A stretch of 64,000 nucleotides of DNA from Ectocarpus siliculosus (taxonomy: Eukaryota > Sar > Phaeophyceae > Ectocarpales > Ectocarpaceae): assembly GCA_000310025.1 (NCBI GenBank), contig FN649730.1, positions 2,134,647-2,198,646 of the forward strand. The letters are read 5' to 3'. Below are positions 24,201-31,046 of the stretch, piece by piece; within the stretch, counting starts at the first letter, position 1, and every line of letters starts with the position of its first letter. The notes beneath the pieces are model-generated. The model searched no databases, had not been told where the DNA came from, and was given only the letters and a program-made list of their open reading frames with translations. The position numbers were made by a program, and so were the translations under genes.

Positions 24201-27200
24201 GCACTCCACCAAGAGACCCCTGCGGCCAAGACCTCCCGCGGGGGCGATGTCCATCTCGTGGTCCTCGTCCTCCCCGCCAGCCTCCCCCGCCACCCCGCTC
24301 CCGCCGCCTGCTGAACCTGGGGGCGACGCCACGGGATTCTCGCCCCCTCGCAGCCCCCTCCCCTTGCCGGCACTCCCGGTGGCCTCACTGCTCGCACCAA
24401 GCCGCGGCACGCCGAACAGCCGCTCTTGCAAGGCGAGGAAGCCCCGGGTGCCGAAAGGCAACCACCACCACGACCGCTGCTGCTGCAGCGCCTGGAGAAG
24501 ATTATCATCACCCCCGGCGAAGCCGTCCGCCTCTCGCAGAGCGTTCCCGTCGACGACGGCACCTGCGGTGCCGCCGCCGGTCGAGTGCACCCAGAGCTGG
24601 GACCCGTCGCCGGACACCCAGACGGAGCGGTGGCTTTCCACGCTGCCCGGCGGCGAACGCGACCGCATGGGGGGCGCTCCGTTCGGTGGCGGCGGCGGCG
24701 GCGGCAGCAGAAGCCTGCCGTCAAAGACGCCCCAAGAAGTCGACTCGAGGAGCGGCGCGTCAATCTCTTCATCGTCCACCGCCGGGGTGGTGGTGGTGGT
24801 GGTGGTGGTGGTGGTGGTGGTGCCACTCAAGTGTTGGTATTCCGTGCTTGACGTCGGAGCGACGGCGGTTACCGCTCCCTTGGCTTGATGCGCCTCGACC
24901 CGGCCGCCGCTAAGCAATGGCGCCGCTCCCGCCCACCTCAAGAGCAACACTCGGCTCTCTACCCACGCAGCGTCGCGGCCGCTCGCTCCTCCCGCGAAGC
25001 CCCCCTCGGAGAACTCGCAGTCGACCAGGGTAGCGGTGCCGCCGAGCAGCCGCAAGAGCGTCAACCCCGCGCCGTAGTCACTTGTACCGCGCACATTGTG
25101 TGTTGCGGCATCCTCCTCGAAGGACTCCGTTTCTGGCGGTCGGGTTGCTGTTGCTACGATGCGGCGAAACGCCATCGACTCCGCGAGAAACTCCCCGCCG
25201 CTCTCCACAACCAACGCCGCCGCCAGCCAGCCACCGCCGTTCCGTGCTGGCTCTCCGCCTCCAGCGCTCGGGCTGCTGCTGTCCCGTAGCACGACCGAGC
25301 ATCCGTCCGCCAGATGCAAGCGACTGCTCTTCGCGACGTGGGCAACAGCAGGCGAAGCGCTCCCGCCGCCGCCGCCGGCAGGACCGAAGTAGCACCCGCG
25401 GGCCTCTACGAGACTTCCAGGAAGCAGGTCGAACAGCAGCAGCGCAGGCCCACCGCCGCTGCCGCGAGGGTCACCGCCGCCACTGCTGTCGCTCAACACC
25501 GACAGGTTTTCCACCACCAAAGTTGCGTCCTTCTCGACCTGGAACAGAGCGCCCACATCATCTTCGTCACCGCTGCTTCCGGCGGCGTCTGGCCGTCGCC
25601 AATCGGCGTTGCCGGTAGCGGGTCGGGAATACGTAACCGTTGCACCCGGGCTGCCGCCCAAGATGGTTAGCCGGCTGGAGACACCGACCTGCGGAAAAAG
25701 GGTGTTCGATGGATGAGGTGGTGCAGGGTACACGACGGGCGGAAGCCGCCAATCGTTTGTTTCATGGTGGAGCAGCCTACATGAATATTTCGGCGGGTCG
25801 GGAAAAGCTCTGCAGCGCTACATACAAAAGCCGGTCTCCACATTAGAAGTTCTATCGTGAATAGAAGGTACCTTTGCTATTGTACCATGGCATGAGAGGG
25901 CGAGGCTCGGAAACAATTTGTACCCAACCATGAATTGATGCAAATCGGGCACTTTCACAAAAAACAATCACGGTTCAATAACAATCACGCATTTCCGTCA
26001 AAACGTTATTTCGGTACTCGGCGGGAGCCCATATTCTGCCGACGTTTACCGTCCCTCTCTGAAATCCGTGGCCTGTTCCTCGCTTTGCTTGTACCGAGGG
26101 TGGGGTGGGGAGTAGCCCACGCCGGCGGCAGCATCGGCATGCCAGACTCTGTAGCTTACAAAGGACCCTCAAAGGAGAGACGGTACAACTAAAAATCAAT
26201 AATCAATCATGTCGATCCCTCAATATTGTTCCCCCCCTCCCGGACATGTGCCGTAGCATGTTGTTGTTGTTGTTGTCTCCACATCAACAACCGTTCCGAC
26301 TTCTCTATCCGGCACGTTAATCAATTGTTGTTGTTGTTGTTGTTGTTGTGGTCTTAACATCAAGCACATTTCCTAATAAATGCTCTGCAGAAATGCATGT
26401 ATTGCCGAAGCGGAAGGCAAAAGTAGATATGGTAGGTAATTTCGTAATTTCCGGTTGACAAATGAGATACTTGTACCAGGACGCTGTGAAATGTGGTTTC
26501 CGCGATGGGCAAGATCTCCGGAGAGATGTGCAGGTGCATTTCAAGTTGCCGTCTACAATCTACAATCTCTCTCGTGATCAAATTTTTCACACCCAACTGC
26601 ACCAGCCAGTCTTTCAATCTTTCTTTTTTATGTGCCGCATGCTCGGCGAGTTTGATCCCCCCAAGTCCCAAGAAAAGAGCTGGAGTATGTGCCAAAGTCG
26701 ACGAGAGGTCAAAATAGAAACGAAAATCACCCCGGTGGAACTATTTGTACAACACCACAGCCGCATGCATACATGTAGATATATAGCCGTTGGGTGTGTG
26801 TCTGGTCTGAAAATACTGCGGGTGGAAATGATGGGCGGGCCAGGGCGGATATAGTCTATGGATGGTACACTTGGATGCAGGCATTTGTTTCCACCCCCCC
26901 TGCACCGGTCGGGCAAAATCAAAGTTTCGAGGTAACCACTTCCACATCTACAGGTTGAACGCTGAACCGATCAACCACTTCTTGGGGCGAATTTTGTATT
27001 TCTCATGAAAAAAGGTCCTGCTGTGTGACCCCGGCGGATACATGCGTCAGGACGTCGGGTAGATACGCCGAAACACCTGTAAACCGGCGCCAGAATACAA
27101 ATGTAGATGGGGCGGACACACGCACTATGCTACAAAAAAGAAACACACACACACACACGCTGCCGGCGGGGGAGTATCATATCTACAACATGCCTGCAGT

Positions 27201-28058
27201 CTGGATAGACTAATGTGTATGCCTGATGCATATCACAGCCAGCAGTGGTGGGGTCAACAACCAACTTTGACGACTTGCCGCAAAAATGCGTGCCTCCCGG
27301 AGCTCGATAGCCCAGACGGCAAGAGAGGGGCGCGCACAAAAAGGCGTGCACTTCGTATGAATATCAGTACTTTGTATGCTATCATACAACAAAAGAGTCT
27401 AAAAACCTGTTTGTATGTACACACGTACACACGTCCCTGCTGCGGACCACGGGTGTGGCGTTGGAGGAGGAGCATGGAGCAGGATCGCCGCACACAGCAC
27501 TTCACTTGTATTTCTCACTGTCATGATCTCCGCTACTGCTGGTTGTACGTAGCTGAAGCATATTTCAGTGAAACGCTATGAAATGCACTGCTGTCCATTG
27601 TGCTGATGCGGTAGCATATCTAAACTCTGCTTGAGAAAGATACTTTCGGAGTTATTGGTCATGAAGATGCGTGAACATCAAAACTTGATGCTCAAAATGA
27701 ATAATACCCCAAGGAGAGAATATAGACTATATGCTATAAAAAAGCAGTGTACAAGCATTTGTCGAAAACAAACGAAAGACAAACCACACAGCATGCATCC
27801 AAGCAGGGCGAACGCCTTCCACTGGCCACACACGAACATCGTCACCGGGCACCTCACCTTGATGGGCTCATGCAGAGTCACCGACCCAAGCCAGGAAGCA
27901 TGCACGACGGCACCCTCTCTGGCGACACAAGAGGCGAGGAGCGCGGCATCCGCTGCTGAGGCCACGACATGATGGTAGACTTGGGGATGAGCGCCGTAGG
28001 CTCGGGCGCGACACAAGAGGGTGGCAGCCAACAGCGCCTTCGCCACCACCCAAATCAT
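13007..28058 (-). CDS. Beta-helix ectodomain multi-pass membrane protein, 12 exons
   Basis: I threaded twelve exons with GT-AG borders and consistent phases: 28058-27858, 25688-24179, 23222-23083, 22599-22332, 21817-21795, 21405-21275, 20943-20646, 19592-19434, 18736-18086, 17333-17091, 15926-15879, 15610-13007. They give 6,276 nt, about 2,091 residues. Order: signal peptide (1-21), beta-helix-like ectodomain (about 30-560), short Cys-rich stalk with C-P-E-G-Y-F-G, about nine membrane segments between residues 600 and 1,255, then a long Ser/Gly/Ala-rich cytoplasmic tail. The core has landmarks (L-L-Y-P-V-V, F-D-C-R-D-G, S-W-L-R-A-D, R-R-L-L-L-T-G) shared by large stramenopile membrane proteins with pectin-lyase-like or GCC2/GCC3 ectodomains. 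A surface receptor or channel role is inferred only. Least certain are the start codon and the 23-nt exon. Confidence 0.8.
15879..15926 (-). CDS. Exon 11: short TM exon
   Basis: It has 16 codons, acceptor GCTGTCACCAG and donor GTAAAG, phase 0 on both sides. It reads G-G-F-A-I-L-L-A-N-L-T-G-L-A-Q-K, supplying the membrane segment expected between exons 10 and 12. Confidence 0.7.
16021..16046 (+). repeat. G-run in intron 10
   Basis: A G-rich run lies just upstream (in gene orientation) of exon 11. Nothing else of note was recognised in the 1.16-kb intron 10. Confidence 0.6.
17091..17333 (-). CDS. Exon 10: RRLLLTG membrane core
   Basis: Acceptor GTCTTCCAAG, donor GTAAGG, phase 0 on both sides. 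It encodes W-S-P-Y-K-A-G-R, then W-E-I-G-R-R-L-L-L-T-G-F-L-T, then F-M-R-V-A-V-A-C-A-L-A-G-V-S-L-V and V-R-P-H-R-D-P. The 'PYK...WE...RRLLLTG' signature is the hallmark of this protein class. Three LINE-tail units sit about 65 bases upstream of its acceptor. Confidence 0.85.
17398..17587 (-). repeat. Three tandem LINE-tail units in intron 9
   Basis: Units at 17,398-17,450, 17,471-17,522 and 17,537-17,587 each match the LINE 3' tail at 4,168-4,223 (GCATGCCTTAGCGG on plus), separated by G-rich spacers. No LINE body is attached. The block lies just upstream of the exon 10 acceptor. Confidence 0.75.
18086..18736 (-). CDS. Exon 9: fifth TM and acidic loop
   Basis: Acceptor CCCCTCAAG, donor GTAGGT, phase 0 on both sides. 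It begins M-I-A-A-T-C-L-G-L-Y-G-L-G-L-P-L-A-L-A membrane segment, then an unusually long loop of about 190 residues with an 11-Asp run and Gly- and Ala-runs, ending at S-S-W-E. The runs are triplet-repeat expansions (plus-strand ATC and GCC repeats). Confidence 0.8.
18790..19039. other. Low-quality sequence flanking an assembly gap
   Basis: The stretch consists of smeared homopolymer runs. It aligns, run by run, with the clean sequence at about 19,150-19,310 (GTAGGGG...TTTCCAACA.CTGAAAAGC...CCCTTCCC). It looks like the noisy end of a Sanger read covering the same or a tandem sequence as the other side of the gap, and not like real intron sequence. Confidence 0.65.
19040..19139. other. Assembly gap, 100 N
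   Basis: This is a run of 100 N inside intron 8 of the membrane gene. The flanks resemble each other, so the gap may be an unmerged overlap or a collapsed tandem repeat. Confidence 0.95.
19236..19430. repeat. Two ~97-bp tandem units in intron 8
   Basis: The units both hold ACGCTTCTGAT(T/G)CCC and end ACGATGTCCACCAA. Traces of further units appear in the low-quality sequence left of the gap. The second unit reaches to within a few bases of the exon 8 donor. Confidence 0.6.
19434..19592 (-). CDS. Exon 8: fourth TM and FDCRDG motif
   Basis: Acceptor TTGTCTATCAG, donor GTAACG, phase 0 on both sides. It encodes V-C-L-L-L-Y-P-V-V-C-T-V-L-L-R-V then F-D-C-R-D-G, an acidic insert, and S-W-L-R-A-D-T-T-V-E-C. 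These two motifs are the most diagnostic part of the membrane core. A CAA-tailed repeat lies immediately upstream of the acceptor. Confidence 0.85.
19614..19745 (-). repeat. SINE-like element with (CAA)n tail, copy 1
   Basis: On the minus strand: a GGGAATCGACCCC box resembling a tRNA B box, about 75 bases of body ending CGGAACGGTTTTTAATGTG, then (CAA)n. Related copies lie at 23,610-23,738 and 26,260-26,374. A second CAA-tail at 19,748-19,770 suggests a further, less clear copy next to it. Confidence 0.5.
20646..20943 (-). CDS. Exon 7: third TM and loop
   Basis: Acceptor CCGAAATCAG completes an Arg codon, then N-G-T-V-G-L-L-T-V-A-L-V-A-L-F-L-S-F-V membrane segment. A polar Gly/Ser-rich loop follows, ending T-C-A-A-V-V at donor GTGAGT, phase 0. 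Confidence 0.75.
21196..21266. repeat. (GACA)n microsatellite
   Basis: About 18 repeats of the tetranucleotide. In gene orientation it is (GTCT)n and starts 8 bases after the exon 6 splice donor. Confidence 0.95.
21275..21405 (-). CDS. Exon 6: extracellular loop
   Basis: Acceptor GCAACGCAG, donor GTAAGATT, phase 0 in and phase 2 out. It encodes E-L-E-F-P-M-A-M-Q-R-V-L-S-A-L-K-W then D-P-Q-S-F-A-G-S-C-V-L, the conserved amphipathic loop with one Cys seen in this protein class. The intron that follows starts with a GTCT microsatellite. Confidence 0.7.
21476..21545 (+). repeat. GTTTT and TGG simple repeats in intron 5
   Basis: Simple repeats: (GTTTT)4 followed by a GTT/GGT-rich stretch. Nothing else was recognised in intron 5. 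Confidence 0.7.
21795..21817 (-). CDS. Exon 5: 23-nt microexon
   Basis: It lies between acceptor CTCCCAG and donor GTGAGA. It completes the Val codon left by exon 4 and adds T-A-Q-I-I-T-L, which joins in phase 0 to exon 6. The reading makes one continuous hydrophobic segment V-F-V-V-T-A-Q-I-I-T-L. The short length makes it the weakest exon; a longer exon with another acceptor is possible. Confidence 0.45.
22332..22599 (-). CDS. Exon 4: first cytoplasmic loop
   Basis: Acceptor CCACCCCGCAG, donor GTGAGC, phase 0 in and phase 1 out. It is polar and low-complexity (Gly/Ser/Arg) and rises to a hydrophobic end L-L-Q-G-G-L-V-F-V that continues into exon 5. The donor was chosen because it keeps phase and ends at the hydrophobic segment. 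Confidence 0.6.
22862..23045. repeat. AT-rich tandem repeat in intron 3
   Basis: Three diverged units of about 55-60 bp share ATTACGTTTTG(C/G)ATCT, TTAGTATAC and CCAGACATT. They fill most of the AT-rich part of intron 3, up to the exon 3 donor. Confidence 0.6.
23083..23222 (-). CDS. Exon 3: Cys-rich stalk and first TM
   Basis: Acceptor TTTCGCCACAG, donor GTGAGA. It enters in phase 1 and leaves in phase 0. It encodes a stalk with five Cys (C-S-E-C...G-G-E-C...S-Q-C) and then a hydrophobic segment V-R-A-V-V-F-V-T-L-A-V-L-I-L-C-F. Fused to exon 2 it gives C-P-E-G-Y-F-G-D-S-C-S-E-C, resembling one GCC2/GCC3 or EGF-like unit next to the membrane. Confidence 0.75.
23268..23470 (-). repeat. LINE-tail copies in intron 2
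   Basis: Two tail units (23,268-23,320 and 23,334-23,382) are followed by about 85 bases that also match the LINE just inside its tail (4,223-4,310: ACAGGACCGA, TTTGCCAAA(G/T)GTGGCTC). It is either a severely truncated LINE insertion or a non-autonomous derivative. It lies about 45 bases from the exon 3 acceptor. Confidence 0.7.
23610..23738 (-). repeat. SINE-like element with (CAA)n tail, copy 2
   Basis: It matches copy 1 in the order GTGACCACGG, CGAAGATTATGAG, CCGGAACATTTTTAGTGCGAAG, (CAA/CAG)n on the minus strand. It lies in intron 2. Confidence 0.5.
24179..25688 (-). CDS. Exon 2: beta-helix ectodomain
   Basis: Acceptor TTTTTCCGCAG. The protein runs V-G-V-S-S-R-L-T-I-L-G-G onward through repeated short strands (for example A-T-L-V-V-E-N-L-S-V-L and G-G-T-A-T-L-V-D-C-E-F), the pattern of a right-handed beta-helix (pectin-lyase-like). 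It then passes a 12-Thr run (plus-strand GGT repeat near 24,787-24,822), a low-complexity stretch, and ends C-P-E-G-Y-F-G-D at donor GTGAGT, phase 1. The Gly-rich inserts and the Thr run look like local repeat expansions inside the solenoid. Confidence 0.8.
26260..26374 (-). repeat. SINE-like (CAA)n fragments in intron 1
   Basis: Two short pieces: (GTT)n then CCACATCAACAACCGTTCCG, and (GTT)n then GTCTTAACATCAAGCACATTTCC. They look like 3' ends of the CAA-tailed family. Confidence 0.4.
27138..27160 (+). repeat. (CA)n microsatellite
   Basis: A short CA run in intron 1. The rest of this 2.2-kb intron shows no other recognised feature. Confidence 0.8.
27858..28058 (-). CDS. Exon 1: signal peptide and start of beta-helix
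   Basis: The first exon has 67 codons. The ATG at 28,058 begins a classic signal peptide (M-I-W-V-V-A-K-A-L-L-A-A-T-L-L) with probable cleavage after A-R-A-Y-G-A. The mature part leads into beta-strand-rich sequence ending S-V-T-L-H-E-P-I-K at donor GTGAGG, phase 0. The frame is open upstream, but the extra residues are Ala-rich low complexity, so this start is preferred. Confidence 0.75.
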
Positions 28059-29275
28059 GTCTCGGGCACTCTTCCTTGCTGCTGTTGCTGCTGCTGCTTT
28101 TGCCCCTGCTGCTGCTGCCGCCGCAAGCCGCGTGCACGAGCAGCGGCAAAAAGATTGAAGCAAACAATACGCTTGAGCGTGTCTGTCGTGGTACGAAAAA
28201 CAGAAAAAAAGAGATGGATACATACATGTCATACAGATGTCGCCGAGCGATTGAGAGAGAGGGTGGGAAAGGGTGTGAGGGGAGGTTGTCACGGGCGGCT
28301 GGCCCACACTTCAACGGGAGTGGGCATCGCATGCACTCTCCCGTGCGAGACAGACCGACAGGTATAGCAAGAGAAAGAGAGGTTAGGGGTAGCGAGAAAG
28401 AGACAAGAGACACTTTTACGGCAAATACTTGCAAAGAGCAGAAGAGAAAAAAGAACGGGCAGACAAATCGACCGTATCGTCGTGTCTCACCCACCAAAAT
28501 GCACCTCTGTCCGTGCTGTATCAGCCGCCGGCCCCGCTGACGTTCGCCTCAGGATACACACCAGCCAGCCCAGTTCATGCCCCGGGTACCGCCGGTGGCA
28601 GTACTCCTACTATGCCTGTCTCCTCGCTGCGGGTGGTGTGTGAGTGAGAGATCAGTAGCAAGTGGCCCGCGAGCGTGAGAGCGCTCGTGGTTGGTTGATG
28701 GTTTGAGTTGTTTTCCGGAATATTTTGTAGTTTTTGGTTTTTTATTTCCAAAATAATGTCCAAAAAATAGACTCTTCGACAATCTTGGTCCCCACGTCGT
28801 TGTACCCGTCCACTTTGGCTAGCTGTCCATCACTCCCCCGTGTATGAGCCTGCCGTGTGCTTGGCAAGAAGGATGCGTGAAATAACTGGAGGTTCTCACA
28901 TGCACGCTAATCGTGACCTGCACCGGTGGGCCCTCCTGTCCACTGGTGGCAGCGGTGAGATACGTGTCATCTCAGAGCAAGAAATCGCAAATAACATGCA
29001 ACCTATACGGATATGTTCCGTGTACTCTGACCATGGTTGGAGTGTCGGAGTCGCCACGCGAAGGATTCCGGGATATTTTTTTAATACCCGTTGAGTTGTC
29101 CAACAGTCCCGGGATCTTTGGTCTCTTGTTCCATATTTGTTTCCGGAACGGGATGTACTCGGCATACGGTACCCACACCAGGACTGGCATACAAATATCC
29201 CCGCTGCTGACACCCGAGAGAAGAGAACACAAGGCAGCGAGGTGTGTACGATAGGTACCTTTGGGCAGCACCATC
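28059..29275. promoter_or_regulatory. Putative divergent promoter region
   Basis: This lies between the start of the minus-strand membrane gene and the ATG of the possible plus-strand gene. About 1.2 kb must hold both promoters if both genes are real. A CTG-rich stretch just upstream of 28,058 could encode Ala/Gln or be 5' UTR. No specific binding site could be identified. Confidence 0.3.
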
Positions 29276-29551
29276 ATGAGCTTGCTGCAGGCCAAGGCTG
29301 CTGCAGTGCTAGTAGCGCTGGGATGCACCTCGACGTCGACTACCACTACTGTGTCTGGGTTTGGTGTGGTGGTACCCGTTGTATTAAACAAGAGGGCTGC
29401 AGCAACCAGTTTTCTGCCGCAGCAGCAGCAGCAGCTCCCTCTGCATGGGGCTTCGACCATCAGCAGTAGGGCTACCAGCCAACGCAAGGCGCCGTTTACG
29501 ATCATGCAAGCCTCTGGCGATGGAAACGGAGAGCCGAAGGCAAAACGAGAG
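29276..29551 (+). CDS. Possible first exon, N-terminal targeting sequence
   Basis: The ATG at 29,276 opens a frame of 92 codons ending at a donor (CGAGAG, then GTACGC), phase 0. The N-terminus is hydrophobic (S-L-L-Q-A-K-A-A-A-V-L-V-A-L-G-C), followed by a Ser/Thr-rich basic region, a Gln run and more basic residues, with a Phe in T-T-V-S-G-F-G. That layout (signal peptide then transit-peptide-like, Phe-containing stretch) is what heterokont plastid-targeted proteins show, but the mature domain is not visible. No following exon could be identified before the retroelement at 31 kb, which could sit in its first intron. Confidence 0.4.
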
Positions 29552-29907
29552 GTACGCGGTCCTGTTTTTTTCGGACGTGGTCGAAACGAACACAGCACAC
29601 GCAGACACGGCGGTTGATGACGATGCACTCTTGGTCTCTCCCAGTAGTATAATAGTACAATTCAGCGTGCATGCAGGGAAGGAAAGGTTGAGCGGCTGCG
29701 TGTGTGTGAATCTCTCGGCGCGAGTCGCTTCGTGTAGCATATGGTGTTATTGCTGGGTCACCTCTTGATATTCCTGATAAAGCGTCACCGCTTTGCACGC
29801 TCACAGAGCGTCACTGCAGGCACCCATTGCATTGTATCTGTCTGCAAACGAACAACAAAGTTGTGTATGCTACATTATAGTCTACATACTTCGTACAAGT
29901 ATTGTAC

Positions 29908-30019
29908 GGCGGTGCTGAGCGCGTGTTACGTACCACTTCGGTACGTACCAACATGAGGAGGGCTTGGCATAGGGCGGTGCTATTTGAGCGCGTGAAACGT
30001 ACCAAGTACTGTAGGTACC
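29908..30019 (+). repeat. Tandem duplication with GTACC palindromes
   Basis: Two units start GGCGGTGCT and contain GAGCGCGTG..ACGTACCA. The first ends CTTCGGTACGTACC and the second AGTACTGTAGGTACC. Each can fold into a small hairpin. Confidence 0.55.
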
Positions 30020-30919
30020 TTGGGTGAGGTGCAGGCAATAGACGCTAGCACACGCACGCGCCGCAGGGTAATTCCTCTGTAGAGTAGGACAGCAGTAAGG
30101 CATCAACTCGGAAAAGCTCGCTGTTTACATGTAACTGGGCCATGCTGCCACCTACACAGCAGTTGATCGAAGACGCAACAACACAGCGTGCAGCTCAACA
30201 TTTAGAATTTTAGACAGAGTGCGAAGAGTTATTGCCCGATATGTACATCTGGGTCGATCATCGATAAACAACGGCAGGGTGCGTTGGACACAGACAGGCG
30301 TGACCACCCGGAAATTTCTGTTTGATTCATTTCCGCTGGATGGCCAAGAAACAAACTACAATCCGATTTGATGCATGCAGAGCACTGCTGTACACTGAGA
30401 TGGTGTTGTAGCAGTGCTGAACGTGGGAGGTAAAAATCTGAATTTTGGAACGTTGTTGAGTTAAACTACCCGCGCGTTGAACTTTCTCTCTTCCTAGAAA
30501 ATATCGCTGCAAAAAAATAAAACACGACTAGTCTATTGTACCCGTTCGGGATACAATCTTAATCTTTCCTGCTCTCCTGATGGTGCCGTTGGTGTACTGT
30601 AACAGTACAAACGTAAAGACAGCGCCATGCTTTCGTCAGTGAAAATCTGTTTACGTTTGTCTCACGATCGTACGCGTACGTGCATTTGGTGTTTGGTTTG
30701 TGCAGCCTTGACCCTCCCCTCGCCCTCCCCACAACTCCCTGCGGAGGCTCGAGAATGTGTGCGGTACTCATGTTCATTCACTGTAGCACCGAGCAATTTC
30801 TCCGGGGATCAGGGGTCACCCACGGAACAGTTTTCAGACATCGAAGGTTAATCATTCGACGAAGTAAAAAGAACCGGACCCCTTGTAGAAGCATGTTAGT
30901 ACGTTAGTACAGAGTAGTT

Positions 30920-30956
30920 ACCTATACCTATACCTATACCTATACCTATACCTATA
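30920..30956 (+). repeat. (ACCTAT)n minisatellite
   Basis: About six repeats of the hexamer, adjacent to the 3' side of the LTR element. Confidence 0.9.
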
Positions 30957-31046
30957 CTACAGTAGTACACGAAACATTCCCTGCTGGTTTCCTCACTGAT
31001 CAAGTCAGGAGCGAGAGTGGTGTAAAAGGTACTTACACTAGCCTTG

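Larger units (their letters stand above)
29552..31046. other. Spacer before the LTR element
   Basis: No gene is supported. It holds a tandem duplication with GTACC palindromes (29,908-30,019) and an (ACCTAT)n run (30,920-30,956). A recognisable LTR was not found. Confidence 0.4.

Noticed and set aside
28972-29628. Minus-strand frame of 218 codons
   Set aside because: It is antisense to the better-supported exon at 29,276-29,551 and lacks any motif.
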